A stretch of DNA of 64,000 bases from Calditrichia bacterium (GTDB lineage: Bacteria; Calditrichota; Calditrichia; RBG-13-44-9; J075). Below, piece by piece: positions 8,838 through 18,962 of this stretch. The stretch lies in NCBI GenBank assembly GCA_028284445.1, contig JANQRS010000015.1, forward strand, positions 39,450 through 103,449. Direction: 5' to 3'. The translations under genes and the position numbers were made by a program. Position 1 is the first letter of the stretch. Each line of letters starts with the position of its first letter. The notes beneath the pieces are model-generated. The model was not told the origin of the DNA. It saw only the letters and a list, made by a program, of their open reading frames with translations, and did no database searches.

Positions 8838-9180
8838 CGAATAATGACAAATGCAAAATGAAAAATGTCGAATCAAAAAGACGGTAGGCCGTAGGCAGGT
8901 TTGGTAGGTCGGATTAGCCGAACCACTAAAGAGACAATGGCTATAAATGACCAGAGGTATAATCCGACGTTTTTTGAACGAATAATGACAAATGCAAAAT
9001 GAAACATGTCGAATCAAAAAGACGATAGGCCGTAGGCAGAATTGGTAGGTCGGATTAGCCGAACCACTAAAGAGACAATGGCTATAAATGACCAGAGGTA
9101 TAATCCGACGTTTTTTGAAACGAATAATGACAAATGCAAAATGAAAAATGTCGAATCAAAAAGACCATAGGCCATAAGCA
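8838..9180. repeat. 141-bp tandem repeat, about 2.4 copies, with internal inverted repeat
   Basis: A unit starting CGAATAATGACAAATGC repeats at 8838, 8979 and 9121, so the period is 141-142 bp; the third copy stops after about 60 bp. Inside each full unit GTCGGATTA and TAATCCGAC form a perfect 9-bp inverted repeat around about 45 bp. No credible gene lies in this 800-bp gap (8539-9349): the rest is AT-rich sequence (8539-8837), where I saw nothing, and a short octamer-type repeat near 9255. Confidence 0.9.
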
Positions 9181-9254
9181 GTCAGCAGAATGGAGAATTC
9201 CTTTGATCGTTCAACGACAGACATTACCCCAACAGACAATCCCTTAACTTTTAG

Positions 9255-9286
9255 ACGCTTTAACGATTCAACGATTCAACCATTCA
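9255..9286. repeat. Octamer-period repeat (YAACGMTT family)
   Basis: The words ACGCTT, TAACGATT, CAACGATT and CAACCATT follow one another with an 8-bp period. This is a short member of the same family as the 12-copy array at 7323-7418. Confidence 0.7.
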
Positions 9287-9304
9287 GCTAGTCAACAGCC
9301 AACG

Positions 9305-9338
9305 AAAAAAAGCCCCGTGCGCAGCAAAGCCGCGCACG
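9305..9338 (-). terminator. Rho-independent terminator of the aminotransferase gene
   Basis: Read on the minus strand, CGTGCGC and GCGCACG (plus 9332-9338 and 9316-9322) pair around a 9-base loop. GGGGC and seven T follow. It starts 11 bases after the aminotransferase stop codon. Confidence 0.85.
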
Positions 9339-9349
9339 AGTTGATAAAC

Positions 9350-10255
9350 CTAGAAAGGCAATGGGGTGCCTTCTTTTGAGGTACGTTGCTCAAATAAATG
9401 CTGAATACGACGGGTCATTTCGCCAATTTTGCCGTCTCCGATTCGCCGGCCATCCACTTCCAATACCGGAGAAAGCTCACCCATCGAACCGGTTGTGAAC
9501 ATCTCATCAGCACTCCAAACTTCGGAGATCGATACGTTACGCTCCAGTGCCTTGATGTTGTTTGCCTCGGCGATTTCCAGCACAACACGGCGGGTAATGC
9601 CGGGAAGACAGCTATCAGCGTGCGGCGTGAGAAGCAAATCACCACGAACGATGAAGATATTCGTGGCATTGGTCTCTGAGACAAAGCCGTTCAGATCAAG
9701 CATCACAGCATCATCCACCCCGGCCACTTCCGCCTCGAGCTTCGCCAGAATGTTGTTGATCAGATTGTTGTGGTGAATCTTGGAATCGATCGACTGCGGA
9801 TTGTTGCGGCGGGTTGTTGCGGTAATCAAACGAATGCCGCTGCTATCGTAGATCGGTTTTTTCCACTCGGCAATAATGATGAGTGTGCATCCGTACTGAT
9901 TGTTCTTGGTGCTCATACCGGAAGTCACTTTCTTGCCGCGGGTGAGGGTCAGCCGTATGTGACTTTCATCGCGCATGCCGTTCGCTTCCAGGGTCTTGAA
10001 CACTGCGTCCTTGATTTCATCGCGGGTAGGAATATTGCGAAATGCCATCGAATGGGCAGAATCGAAAAGGCGATCCAGGTGCGCTTCAAACTGAAAGATT
10101 CGCCCATCATACACGCGTATACCTTCCCAGACAGCATCGCCACCCTGCACCACGCTGTCAAAGACCGACACCTTTGCTTCGTCGCGGTGATAGAGTCCAT
10201 CACCAACCCAGATTTGAATATCACTATTGCGTTCGTCGGGTAATTTAGCTGCCAT
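9350..10255 (-). CDS. Class IV (branched-chain type) PLP aminotransferase
   Basis: A 301-aa fold-type IV PLP enzyme, the usual length for branched-chain or D-amino-acid aminotransferases. The Schiff-base lysine is K159 in DSKIHHNNL, and the cofactor-nitrogen glutamate is E194 in GFVSETNATN. The phosphate-binding region reads LPGITRRVV, and the TTGSMGELSPV loop is intact. Branched-chain amino acid transamination is the best guess; D-alanine aminotransferase or aminodeoxychorismate lyase cannot be excluded from motifs alone. The start has CAGGAG 8 bases upstream. A sulfotransferase-like gene lies just upstream on the same strand, and in plants, as I recall, proteins of both types are fused. A perfect palindrome lies between the two genes. 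Confidence 0.9.
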   Translation of the reverse strand: MAAKLPDERNSDIQIWVGDGLYHRDEAKVSVFDSVVQGGDAVWEGIRVYDGRIFQFEAHLDRLFDSAHSMAFRNIPTRDEIKDAVFKTLEANGMRDESHIRLTLTRGKKVTSGMSTKNNQYGCTLIIIAEWKKPIYDSSGIRLITATTRRNNPQSIDSKIHHNNLINNILAKLEAEVAGVDDAVMLDLNGFVSETNATNIFIVRGDLLLTPHADSCLPGITRRVVLEIAEANNIKALERNVSISEVWSADEMFTTGSMGELSPVLEVDGRRIGDGKIGEMTRRIQHLFEQRTSKEGTPLPF

Positions 10256-10292
10256 GGAAACACTCCTGTTGTGGGGTTTGTGGGTAAAAGTA

Positions 10293-10334
10293 GTCCCCCC
10301 TATATGTCCCCCCGGGGGGACATATAGGGGGGAC
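10293..10334. repeat. Perfect 42-bp palindrome (copy A of a dispersed family)
   Basis: The halves 10293-10313 and 10314-10334 are exact reverse complements with no loop; each arm has two C6 (or G6) runs around a TATATG/CATATA core. A second copy with the same design is at 35420-35461, and a split copy lies at 33593-33782. It lies between two genes on the same strand and may act as a transcription barrier or message stabiliser. Confidence 0.95.
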
Positions 10335-10360
10335 GATATTTAATCGTAAAAAGGGGCTAT

Positions 10361-11083
10361 TTACGCCCTGATAGAATTCGCCAGCAAAGTCTCATAATAT
10401 GGCCGGGTTTCGGCCAGAAGCGGCTCCAGGAATTCCGGAAAGGGATCGCTCTTCTCGTAATACTTATTAAAGCCGGTCGACATATGAATCTTGTGATACC
10501 AATGCTTCGCCCAGATGCCGTCTTCCGGACGAGCACCGGCCGTCCAATTCAACATGTTATCCTTAAAAGGAAGTTCGAGGTGCCGACAAAGATTTTTCAA
10601 GACGGCGCCGGGATTGAGTAACAATTCGCGGGAGTCGAGGACTGCCGGATTCTGGCCCCAGGCGCGAAACATCTCCAGAAGATCAACCTGTTTTGCCAGA
10701 CCGGTATCGCGGAGCGTCGGTTGGGGAATTTGATTGATGAGCGATGGCAGCATCTGTTCCGGATCTCGCACCAGAAGCACATTGATGGTCTGCTGCATAA
10801 AATCAAGATTGAGATCGACCAGGTGGTGCGCCATGTGCTTTACGAACAGCAAGGGGCGATCACAGGGCCCCAGCACGATATTATCGATCACCTTCTGACC
10901 ATCATTTTCCTGATCCGCCATCACCTCATCGCCACCGGGATGAACGGCACCGGATACACGCAGGTAGTGTGCGTAGAGAGGTTCATCTACGACACGGGTA
11001 TCATCACGCTGTGCAAAGGAATACATGAGGGCGGTAGAAACATTGCGAGGGCCAGACCACAAACAAACACGTTTAACAGACAT
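10361..11083 (-). CDS. Sulfotransferase-like P-loop protein paired with aminotransferase
   Basis: A 240-aa protein with the sulfotransferase-type phosphate loop near the N-terminus (LWSGPRNVSTALMYSF). Further family features are FVKHMAHH and a VLLVRDPEQMLPS strand-loop, which matches the 3'-phosphate-binding Arg/Ser region of PAPS enzymes. The substrate is unknown. I chose the ATG at 11083, which has GAGG about 8 bases upstream and starts just before the P-loop; a TTG at 11104 would add 7 residues. The gene stands directly upstream of the class IV aminotransferase, and this pairing matches the domain order of plant BCAT-like fusion proteins (from memory). A joint role in amino-acid-derived metabolism is inferred. 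Confidence 0.8.
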   Translation of the reverse strand: MSVKRVCLWSGPRNVSTALMYSFAQRDDTRVVDEPLYAHYLRVSGAVHPGGDEVMADQENDGQKVIDNIVLGPCDRPLLFVKHMAHHLVDLNLDFMQQTINVLLVRDPEQMLPSLINQIPQPTLRDTGLAKQVDLLEMFRAWGQNPAVLDSRELLLNPGAVLKNLCRHLELPFKDNMLNWTAGARPEDGIWAKHWYHKIHMSTGFNKYYEKSDPFPEFLEPLLAETRPYYETLLANSIRA

Positions 11084-11220
11084 ATGCAGCCTCACTTTCG
11101 GCAATAATACAGGTTATCCCAACCAAATTCCTGCCAATAAAATCCATTGGGCCGACATACGCAAGGGGAAAAGGAAAAAAGATGGTGACGACCGTTGACC
11201 GTAACAAACGACAAACGCCT

Positions 11221-11252
11221 TAACGATTCAACGCTTTAACGATTCAACCAAT
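11221..11252. repeat. Octamer-period repeat (YAACGMTT family)
   Basis: TAACGATT, CAACGCTT, TAACGATT and CAACCAAT follow at an 8-bp period and run up to the stop codon of the phosphatase gene. It belongs to the same family as 7323-7418. Confidence 0.75.
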
Positions 11253-13711
11253 CAAAGTATCTTCGCGACCACCATGGTCATATCATCATGCTGCTGATAG
11301 TCGCTGGCAAAATTTACCACGTCGGCATATACCGCATCGATGATTTCCTTGGCACTCCCCTTCTCATTAGCCTTTAACACATCAATGAGACGCTCTTCAC
11401 CGTATTCCTCGAGGTTTCTGTTCATGGCCTCGGTGAAGCCATCTGTGTAAAAAACCAGCAAGTCACCTTTGCGCAGCTCCGTTTCCTGCTCGTTGATGAC
11501 CCCTGCGAAAACCTTGCCGTTGTCAAGCCCCAGGGCAATACCAGCCGGCTCCAGCATGCGTGTATCGCCGCCCTTGCTTTGCAAATAGAGCGCCGGGTTG
11601 TGTCCGGCCCGAGAGAAACGCATTTTCAGGGAATTCACATCAAGAACCGCATAAAACATGCTGACAAAGGATCCTCGTTCGATTGTCCGATACATCAGGT
11701 TATTCACGCGTATCAACACTTCTTTCGGCGAAGCAATGACTTCGGCATTCGACTGGAAGATACCCTTGGTTAAAGTCATGTAAATGGCCGCCGGTACCCC
11801 TTTTCCGGAAACATCACCAATCGCAATGCCAAGACGCCCATCGCCAAGGGCAATAAAGTCGTAATAATCACCCCCGACCTCCTTTGCAGGCACACAGAGT
11901 CCGGCAATATCACAACCGGCAACATCCGGACTACGCTTCGGCAGGAGACTCATTTGCACCTGATGTGCGATCTCCAACTCACGGGCCATACGCTCCCTAT
12001 CGGTTATCTTCTTGATATGGCTAGGCATGGTATCCGGGCGATATTCGAAAGAATCGCGGCGGATAAAGGCATAGGCCATCAAGCCAAGCGGCAGAAGACA
12101 TAACCCGGTGGCTAGCAGACCTTGTTGAAACAATACCGGAGAAGAATGCGCAAAAAACGGTGCGACGTTCATAAAAGCCATCATCGTAAAACTCGCCACC
12201 AGCACCGTCAGGACATCGTAATACCAGAACAGCAGGCTAAGCAAGATACCGACCAGGAATGATGCGGTTAAAAACCAACCCCAGGATTCGAACGAGATAC
12301 TCAGCTCCCAATAGATCATCGCATAGACAATCCATACCAGGGAACTGACAATCATTGCCATCCATTTGTTCTTGAATTTTTCGAAGAAATACAGATTCCC
12401 GAAAAGCCGAAAAATAAGTTCACCCATCAGGCTGGAAGATGCCGCCATCACCGCCGGCAATAAGAAGGCAAACGGGTTAGATAGCATATCACTGAATCCG
12501 CTCAAATTGACCTGATCGCCAAAGAAAGCAATATTGGCAATAGCCAGCAAACCGAGGACGGCAAGAAAAATGATACCATAGCAGACGCCCCACAGTATCG
12601 AATAAGCGATATTCAGCGACCCAAATTTGCGATTAATGATCGCATCAAGCGAGGCCAATTTGCCTGCAAACCCTTGTCTGGCCAGGTTTTCCCCAACGCT
12701 CCAGGAGGCCAGGCCGGCCACTCCCAGGAAGGGATAAGCAACAACGGCCATGAAAATAACAATGGTCCATGCCACGCCATCGAAGGCCAGTTCACCGAGA
12801 TTGGTACCGGCTGCAGACGATCTGAATTTCACCAGTGACTCGATCATCAGTAACACCCAAATCGCTACCAAAACAGCGCTGGCGGTATAGACGCTGACTT
12901 CACCCTCATGATATTTCTTGAGAAAGACAACCAGGAGAAAAAGGGACACCAGGAACAGGGACGTAAAAGAGAACAATCCATAAAAGAATTGATTTCCCTC
13001 TTTTTCCCGCTTCCGGAAGTCGACCGCTTCCGGGAGTTCAAATCCACAGTAGTAACGTCCAATTTCACTGCCCTGCACACGCACGTTGTGGAAGACTTCG
13101 CCTTCAACCTCCGAAAAGGGTGCCTTCCACACAAAGTAATGGTCAATGCGATTTTCGAAGCGATTATTGGATGAAAAATCAAGCTTGAAGCCACTGAGAT
13201 CCACGCCCAATGTTGTCATAAAATCAATGGCCTTTTCCTTGGCGACCGCTTCCGGCAGATAATTGGCAGCAGAATCTTCACTGGCATATTCCTCCGGCAC
13301 CGAATGAAAATAGCCAACTACCCGGCCATCCGGTGCAATGTCGACGCGGAAACTCTGCTGCGGGGCATTTTTCGGTAAATTGCGAAAGTATTGGACTCGC
13401 ATTTTCGGTCCAAAGAGATCGCCATGCGAGTCACGCACCATGCCTACCGCCTGCTCCAGGTCCAGGCACTCCTGCAAATAGACAAAATTCTTGTTCTCAA
13501 AAATGTAGCGGGTCATAACTTCATATTCGGCGACATCGAAACCGAGGCCATCGAGATAATTTTCGGCGATCCCGATCGCTTCCAGGCGATCAATATGAAA
13601 ATCAACTGCCTTATATGGATAAAACCGATGGAGAGAGAGCACTAAAAAGGCCAATGCCAGAATTGCAGCGGAAATCAGGCCAATTTGATGGGATCGTCCC
13701 TTTGCTTGCAT
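11252..13711 (-). CDS. Membrane SpoIIE-type PP2C phosphatase with degenerate CPBP-like domain
   Basis: An 819-aa fusion. A membrane anchor (about 10-28) is followed by an extracytoplasmic PepSY-like region (about 40-235), then a multi-helix membrane block (about 243-550), and a cytoplasmic SpoIIE/RsbU-type phosphatase (about 575-819) with EVGGDYYDF, GDVSGKG and the closing DDMTMVV metal motif. Part of the membrane block (about 415-510) looks like a CPBP intramembrane protease, but the EExxxR motif reads GELIFR (430-435) and the expected histidine of the next motif is absent, so protease activity is unlikely. The phosphatase probably dephosphorylates an anti-sigma-factor antagonist or other Ser/Thr-phosphoprotein in answer to an envelope signal. 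The ATG at 13711 has GAGG 7 bases upstream; the previous stop lies 1 base away, so it is co-transcribed with the two-component pair. Confidence 0.88.
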   Translation of the reverse strand: MQAKGRSHQIGLISAAILALAFLVLSLHRFYPYKAVDFHIDRLEAIGIAENYLDGLGFDVAEYEVMTRYIFENKNFVYLQECLDLEQAVGMVRDSHGDLFGPKMRVQYFRNLPKNAPQQSFRVDIAPDGRVVGYFHSVPEEYASEDSAANYLPEAVAKEKAIDFMTTLGVDLSGFKLDFSSNNRFENRIDHYFVWKAPFSEVEGEVFHNVRVQGSEIGRYYCGFELPEAVDFRKREKEGNQFFYGLFSFTSLFLVSLFLLVVFLKKYHEGEVSVYTASAVLVAIWVLLMIESLVKFRSSAAGTNLGELAFDGVAWTIVIFMAVVAYPFLGVAGLASWSVGENLARQGFAGKLASLDAIINRKFGSLNIAYSILWGVCYGIIFLAVLGLLAIANIAFFGDQVNLSGFSDMLSNPFAFLLPAVMAASSSLMGELIFRLFGNLYFFEKFKNKWMAMIVSSLVWIVYAMIYWELSISFESWGWFLTASFLVGILLSLLFWYYDVLTVLVASFTMMAFMNVAPFFAHSSPVLFQQGLLATGLCLLPLGLMAYAFIRRDSFEYRPDTMPSHIKKITDRERMARELEIAHQVQMSLLPKRSPDVAGCDIAGLCVPAKEVGGDYYDFIALGDGRLGIAIGDVSGKGVPAAIYMTLTKGIFQSNAEVIASPKEVLIRVNNLMYRTIERGSFVSMFYAVLDVNSLKMRFSRAGHNPALYLQSKGGDTRMLEPAGIALGLDNGKVFAGVINEQETELRKGDLLVFYTDGFTEAMNRNLEEYGEERLIDVLKANEKGSAKEIIDAVYADVVNFASDYQQHDDMTMVVAKIL

Positions 13712-13712
13712 A

Positions 13713-15056
13713 TTAAAACCTCAAGGTGAAAACCGTTTGCTTGCCGGGCGCCGAATCGACTGAAATGCTCCCGTTGTGCAGACGCATGATTTGCTTTGCC
13801 AGGCTCAAGCCGATGCCGGATCCGCTTTTCTTGGTGGTAAAGAATGGAATAAATATTTTGTCCTGAACTTCCTGCGACATCCCCGGGCCATCGTCCGCCA
13901 CCTGAACCAGCACCCTTCCCTTCTCGTCAAGCCTGGAGCAGAGGCGAATTTTTGAACCCTTACCGTTCGCAACAGCCTGTATCGCGTTCAACAAAAGATT
14001 GATAGTAACTTGCTCAATCAACTCACGATCAGCGGTCAGCTCCAGGGATTCCGGGGCAACTTCTACTGATAAGTCAATCTTGTTTTCGGCAATTTTTTGC
14101 TGCATCAACAATCGAAGATCATCAAAGAGCCCCTTCACCGAAAAGATGCGAAATGTCGGCTTAGGAATTCGTGTCAGATTGCGATAGGCATCAACAAAAG
14201 TCAGCAATCCCTGGCTACGATTGTGAATTGTGGACAATGCACTGCGGATATCCTGTAAGGAGTCTTCATCATCCCCATCACTATCCAGGACATCGTCTAC
14301 CATCTCACCGGTTGTTGCAGCAAGCGAAGAAATCGGAGTAATTGAATTCATGATTTCGTGCGTCAAAACCCGAATCAGCTTCTGCCAGGCTTCCATTTCT
14401 TTTTCTTCCAGTTCCGACCCAATGTTTTGTAAAGAGACAAGCGTGTAGCGAGTTTGTTGCATACGGAATTCAGTAGCATAAATCATGATCTGCATTTCTT
14501 TGCCATCGCGGGCCACTTTGAAGAGCTCCCGCTGACCGGCTGTCATGTCGATCAGAATTTCCACGAATCGTTCATCGAAGCCTTTCAGGGCTTCGATGTT
14601 GCGTAGATAGGGAACGTCGAGCAACTTGCGGGCCGCGGTATTGATCAAACTAACATCGCCGGTGCGATCATATGCCAACAGTCCGATTCCCACGTGTTGC
14701 ACCACGGTTTGCAGGTATCGAAAATGCTCTTCCTTTTCTGAACGGGCATCCTGAAATTTCTGGATCACCTCGTTGAATGCCTGCTTGAGCTCGCTAAAAG
14801 AACTCCCGAGGCCGGACAGCACGAAAGTCTGTGAAAAGTCCGAATACTTGATGGCATCCAGGAAACGCGTCAAGTCGCGATTGGTTTTTTCGACGTATTG
14901 AACAAGCGAGGTAATCTGGTAGAGAATGAAAAGCGTTACCAGGAAGGCAGCGGCATAATAAGCTGTCTGCAGCAGCAGGTAGAACAATAGGAAAATGGTA
15001 CCGCTCAACAGGACAACACGGCCGATTAGCACCACGCGAAATCGTTTATAGACCAT
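13713..15056 (-). CDS. NtrY-like membrane sensor histidine kinase
   Basis: A 447-aa histidine kinase. Two membrane segments lie in the first 50 residues (about 8-27 and 32-50), followed by a HAMP-like linker, a PAS-like domain (about 110-210), a HisKA domain with H233 in LTHEIMNSITP, and an ATPase domain with the N box INLLLNAIQAV, DDGPGM and GSGIGLSLAKQI. H-box and order fit the NtrY family. It autophosphorylates and passes phosphate to the sigma54 response regulator encoded directly upstream; the genes overlap by 11 bases. The membrane phosphatase follows 1 base after its stop. The sensed signal is unknown. Confidence 0.93.
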   Translation of the reverse strand: MVYKRFRVVLIGRVVLLSGTIFLLFYLLLQTAYYAAAFLVTLFILYQITSLVQYVEKTNRDLTRFLDAIKYSDFSQTFVLSGLGSSFSELKQAFNEVIQKFQDARSEKEEHFRYLQTVVQHVGIGLLAYDRTGDVSLINTAARKLLDVPYLRNIEALKGFDERFVEILIDMTAGQRELFKVARDGKEMQIMIYATEFRMQQTRYTLVSLQNIGSELEEKEMEAWQKLIRVLTHEIMNSITPISSLAATTGEMVDDVLDSDGDDEDSLQDIRSALSTIHNRSQGLLTFVDAYRNLTRIPKPTFRIFSVKGLFDDLRLLMQQKIAENKIDLSVEVAPESLELTADRELIEQVTINLLLNAIQAVANGKGSKIRLCSRLDEKGRVLVQVADDGPGMSQEVQDKIFIPFFTTKKSGSGIGLSLAKQIMRLHNGSISVDSAPGKQTVFTLRF

Positions 15057-16422
15057 ATTTTTCCAATCGGCGATAGAGTGAGGCTCTCGTCAACCCCAGT
15101 TCCCGCGCCGCCCGGCTCACATTACCGGCGTGCTTGGAAATTGCCTTACGAATCACCAGCTTTTCAACTTCCTCGAGATTGTAATTATCGAATATCAGCC
15201 CTTCCTCCCGGGAAACGCTTCCGGAGAAGAAAAAATCCTGTGGCTGCAAGGTCTGATTCTCACTGAGGATCACCGCCCGCTCAATGGCGTGCTGTAATTC
15301 CCTGATATTGCCCGGCCAATTGTAAGTTTGCAATTTCTTCAAGGTCGCCGAATTCACCCGCTTCTGTGGCTTGCGGTATTTTTGGGAATACTGCTTCAGA
15401 AAGTGATCAACCAGCAGCGGTATATCTTCCTGCCTTTCGCGCAGCGGCGGCAGATGAATTTCTACGGTGTTGATTCGATAAAGTAGATCCTGACGGAATT
15501 CCTTATTGGCAACCATTTCGTGAATCGGCATGTTTGTCGCACAGACCAAACGCACATCAATATCGATGGGACGACTGGTGCCCAGACGAGTCACCCGGCG
15601 GTTCTGCAGAACGGTCAGGATTTTCGCTTGTAGCGGCAAAGGCAAATTGCCGATTTCATCGAGAAAAATAGTTCCCTTTTCAGCCATCTCAAAGCGGCCT
15701 GGGCGATCTTCCCGGGCGCCGGTATATGCTCCCTTACTGTGGCCAAAGAGCTCGCTCTCGAAAAGGGTCTCGCTCAATGCCCCCATATCGACGCTAATAA
15801 ACACCTCATTGTTGCGAAGGGATTGGCGGTGTAGCTCGCGCGCAACCAGTTCCTTACCGGTGCCATTTTCGCCGAGGATCAATACATTGGCATCGGTTTC
15901 GGCAACTTTGGAGATGGTGCGAAACACCTTTTCCATTGCACCGCAATTGCCAACCATGGTCGCAAAAGGCTGATCAAGGTCATCACTGAGAACCTTTTGC
16001 CGGTATTTGAGGGTATCGACCTCAGCACGAGACTGACGGAGCCGCATGGCAGCTGACAAGGTTGCCAGCAATTTTTCATTCTGCCAGGGCTTCATAACGA
16101 AGTCCATCGCACCTTCGCGAATCGCTTTCACGGCAAGGTCAACGTCCCCATAAGCAGTGATCAGGATGACCACAGCAGCAGGATCAATCTTCAGTATCTC
16201 ATCCAGCCAGTAGAAACCTTCTTTTCCACTGGTCATATCCTCGCTGAAATTCATATCCAGCAAGATGACATCGTATTCTTCGTTTTTCAGCAGTGTGGGA
16301 ATCTGGTCAGGTGACTTCTCAATATGAACCAGGTCGGCATGTTTTTTCAGCAGAAGGCGGGCCGCCAGCAACACATCCTCATCATCGTCAACAATCAGAA
16401 CCTTGCCAATATCCTTACTCAT
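15046..16422 (-). CDS. NtrC/NtrX-family sigma54 response regulator
   Basis: A 458-aa regulator. The receiver domain (about 5-125) has the acidic pocket VDDDED and phosphoacceptor D56 in VILLDMNFS. The AAA+ domain has Walker A GENGTGKE, Walker B FLDEIGNLP and PGNIRELQHAIERAV. A Fis-type helix-turn-helix (HAGNVSRAARELGLTRASLYRRLEKY region) closes the protein. The sigma54 contact loop reads GAYTGA, a known Phe-to-Tyr variant. The start has GAGGAAG 6 bases upstream. It heads an operon with the NtrY-like kinase and the membrane phosphatase. No sigma54 promoter that it might drive was recognised nearby. Confidence 0.94.
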   Translation of the reverse strand: MSKDIGKVLIVDDDEDVLLAARLLLKKHADLVHIEKSPDQIPTLLKNEEYDVILLDMNFSEDMTSGKEGFYWLDEILKIDPAAVVILITAYGDVDLAVKAIREGAMDFVMKPWQNEKLLATLSAAMRLRQSRAEVDTLKYRQKVLSDDLDQPFATMVGNCGAMEKVFRTISKVAETDANVLILGENGTGKELVARELHRQSLRNNEVFISVDMGALSETLFESELFGHSKGAYTGAREDRPGRFEMAEKGTIFLDEIGNLPLPLQAKILTVLQNRRVTRLGTSRPIDIDVRLVCATNMPIHEMVANKEFRQDLLYRINTVEIHLPPLRERQEDIPLLVDHFLKQYSQKYRKPQKRVNSATLKKLQTYNWPGNIRELQHAIERAVILSENQTLQPQDFFFSGSVSREEGLIFDNYNLEEVEKLVIRKAISKHAGNVSRAARELGLTRASLYRRLEKYGL

Positions 16423-16560
16423 GTTTCTTCCTCACCGTATATGGTCGTGACAGGGCATGCATACGTGGTCGCAGGACGCATTAGCAATAACGCTTTTTCG
16501 GCCAACATATGCAAATGGCTTTACGGACATGAGGTGCTGCGGGTTTCCATTAGAGGCGCT

Positions 16561-16593
16561 AAAACGCGAAAAGCCCCCGAAGGGGCTTTTCGC
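16561..16593 (-). terminator. Rho-independent terminator of groEL
   Basis: The arms 16566-16577 and 16582-16593 form a perfect 12-bp stem with a 4-base loop. Read on the minus strand a GTTTT tract follows. It lies 34 bases after the groEL stop and separates the chaperonin operon from the response regulator operon. Confidence 0.85.
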
Positions 16594-16626
16594 AATCGTA
16601 TAGTTGCATCACTATAGCGAATTGTA

Positions 16627-18282
<1,656 letters not shown>

Positions 18283-18316
18283 TCAGTAAACTTCAATTCT
18301 ATCAATGTTTGGGACA

Positions 18317-18613
18317 TTACTTCGTTACAACTGCAAGGATATCGCTTTCACGCATGATCAGATAATCATTGCCGTCGATCTTGGCCGGTACTTCCGTTCC
18401 GGAATACTTGCCATACAGCACCTGATCTCCTACCTTTACTTCCAGCGGTTCGCGTTCGCCTTTGTCATTGAGGCGGCCGGCGCCAACAGCGATTACTTCG
18501 CCGCTCATCGGCTTTTCCTTGGCAGTATCCGGAAGAATAATGCCGCCCGGAGAAGTGTCGGCATCATCAAGCGGTTTTACCAGTACGCGATCTCCTAATG
18601 GCCTGATTTTCAT
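18317..18613 (-). CDS. groS: Co-chaperonin GroES (Hsp10)
   Basis: A 98-aa GroES of normal length. It begins [14 protein letters not shown], has the mobile-loop region with [13 protein letters not shown] and ends with the [14 protein letters not shown] strand. It forms the heptameric lid of GroEL, encoded directly downstream. A very good ribosome site (AGGAGG) lies 7 bases before the ATG. The promoter and operator are at 18663-18718. Confidence 0.99.
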   Translation of the reverse strand: MKIRPLGDRVLVKPLDDADTSPGGIILPDTAKEKPMSGEVIAVGAGRLNDKGEREPLEVKVGDQVLYGKYSGTEVPAKIDGNDYLIMRESDILAVVTK

Positions 18614-18662
18614 AAAGCCCTCCTGTTTAAAATACTATTTTTTATGGGTTTACACTTTGTTT

Positions 18663-18718
18663 TTGGCACTCTTTCTCTGAGAGCGCTAGAAATATATGTG
18701 GGAGTGGTGCTGAATCAA
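18663..18718 (-). promoter_or_regulatory. Sigma70 promoter plus CIRCE-like HrcA operator for groES-groEL
   Basis: On the minus strand TTGATT (18718-18713), a 16-base spacer and TATATT (18696-18691) form a good housekeeping promoter. Directly downstream are CTAGCGCTC and GAGTGCCAA around a 9-base spacer (18689-18663). This resembles the CIRCE element (TTAGCACTC-N9-GAGTGCTAA) in length and spacing, with several mismatches. The transcription start would fall inside it, so HrcA-type repression is inferred. No hrcA gene is in the window. Confidence 0.75.
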
Positions 18719-18865
18719 ACAAAAAAATTTTTTTTGGGCAATTGAAGAAACAGATTTGGGCAATTGTGATTTTTGACGAATAAATCAGCGTTTTTTTTCC
18801 CTCTTTAATGGGTGGCTGAAGCGCATAAAAAGATATGTGACCGACCCCGCGAAAAGTTTCATTTA

Positions 18866-18894
18866 TTGATTTTGGCAGGAAGTATCATTATTAT
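18866..18894 (+). promoter_or_regulatory. Sigma70 promoter for the enoyl-CoA hydratase gene
   Basis: TTGATT at 18866-18871 and TATTAT at 18889-18894 are 17 bases apart, the optimal spacing. The likely start of transcription is near 18901, about 60 bases before the ATG. The rest of the divergent gap 18614-18962 holds the groES control region and an AT-rich stretch. Confidence 0.65.
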
Positions 18895-18962
18895 CCGCTC
18901 GCCGGCCTTCCTGTCGGTGAGCCATCCAATGATCATCTGATGAAATAAACGCGGAGCTACCC

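Noticed and set aside
8697..9017. Minus-strand open frame of 106 codons in the 141-bp repeat region
   Set aside because: Composition follows the repeats (ICHYSF words recur with the DNA unit) and no ribosome site or homology is seen.
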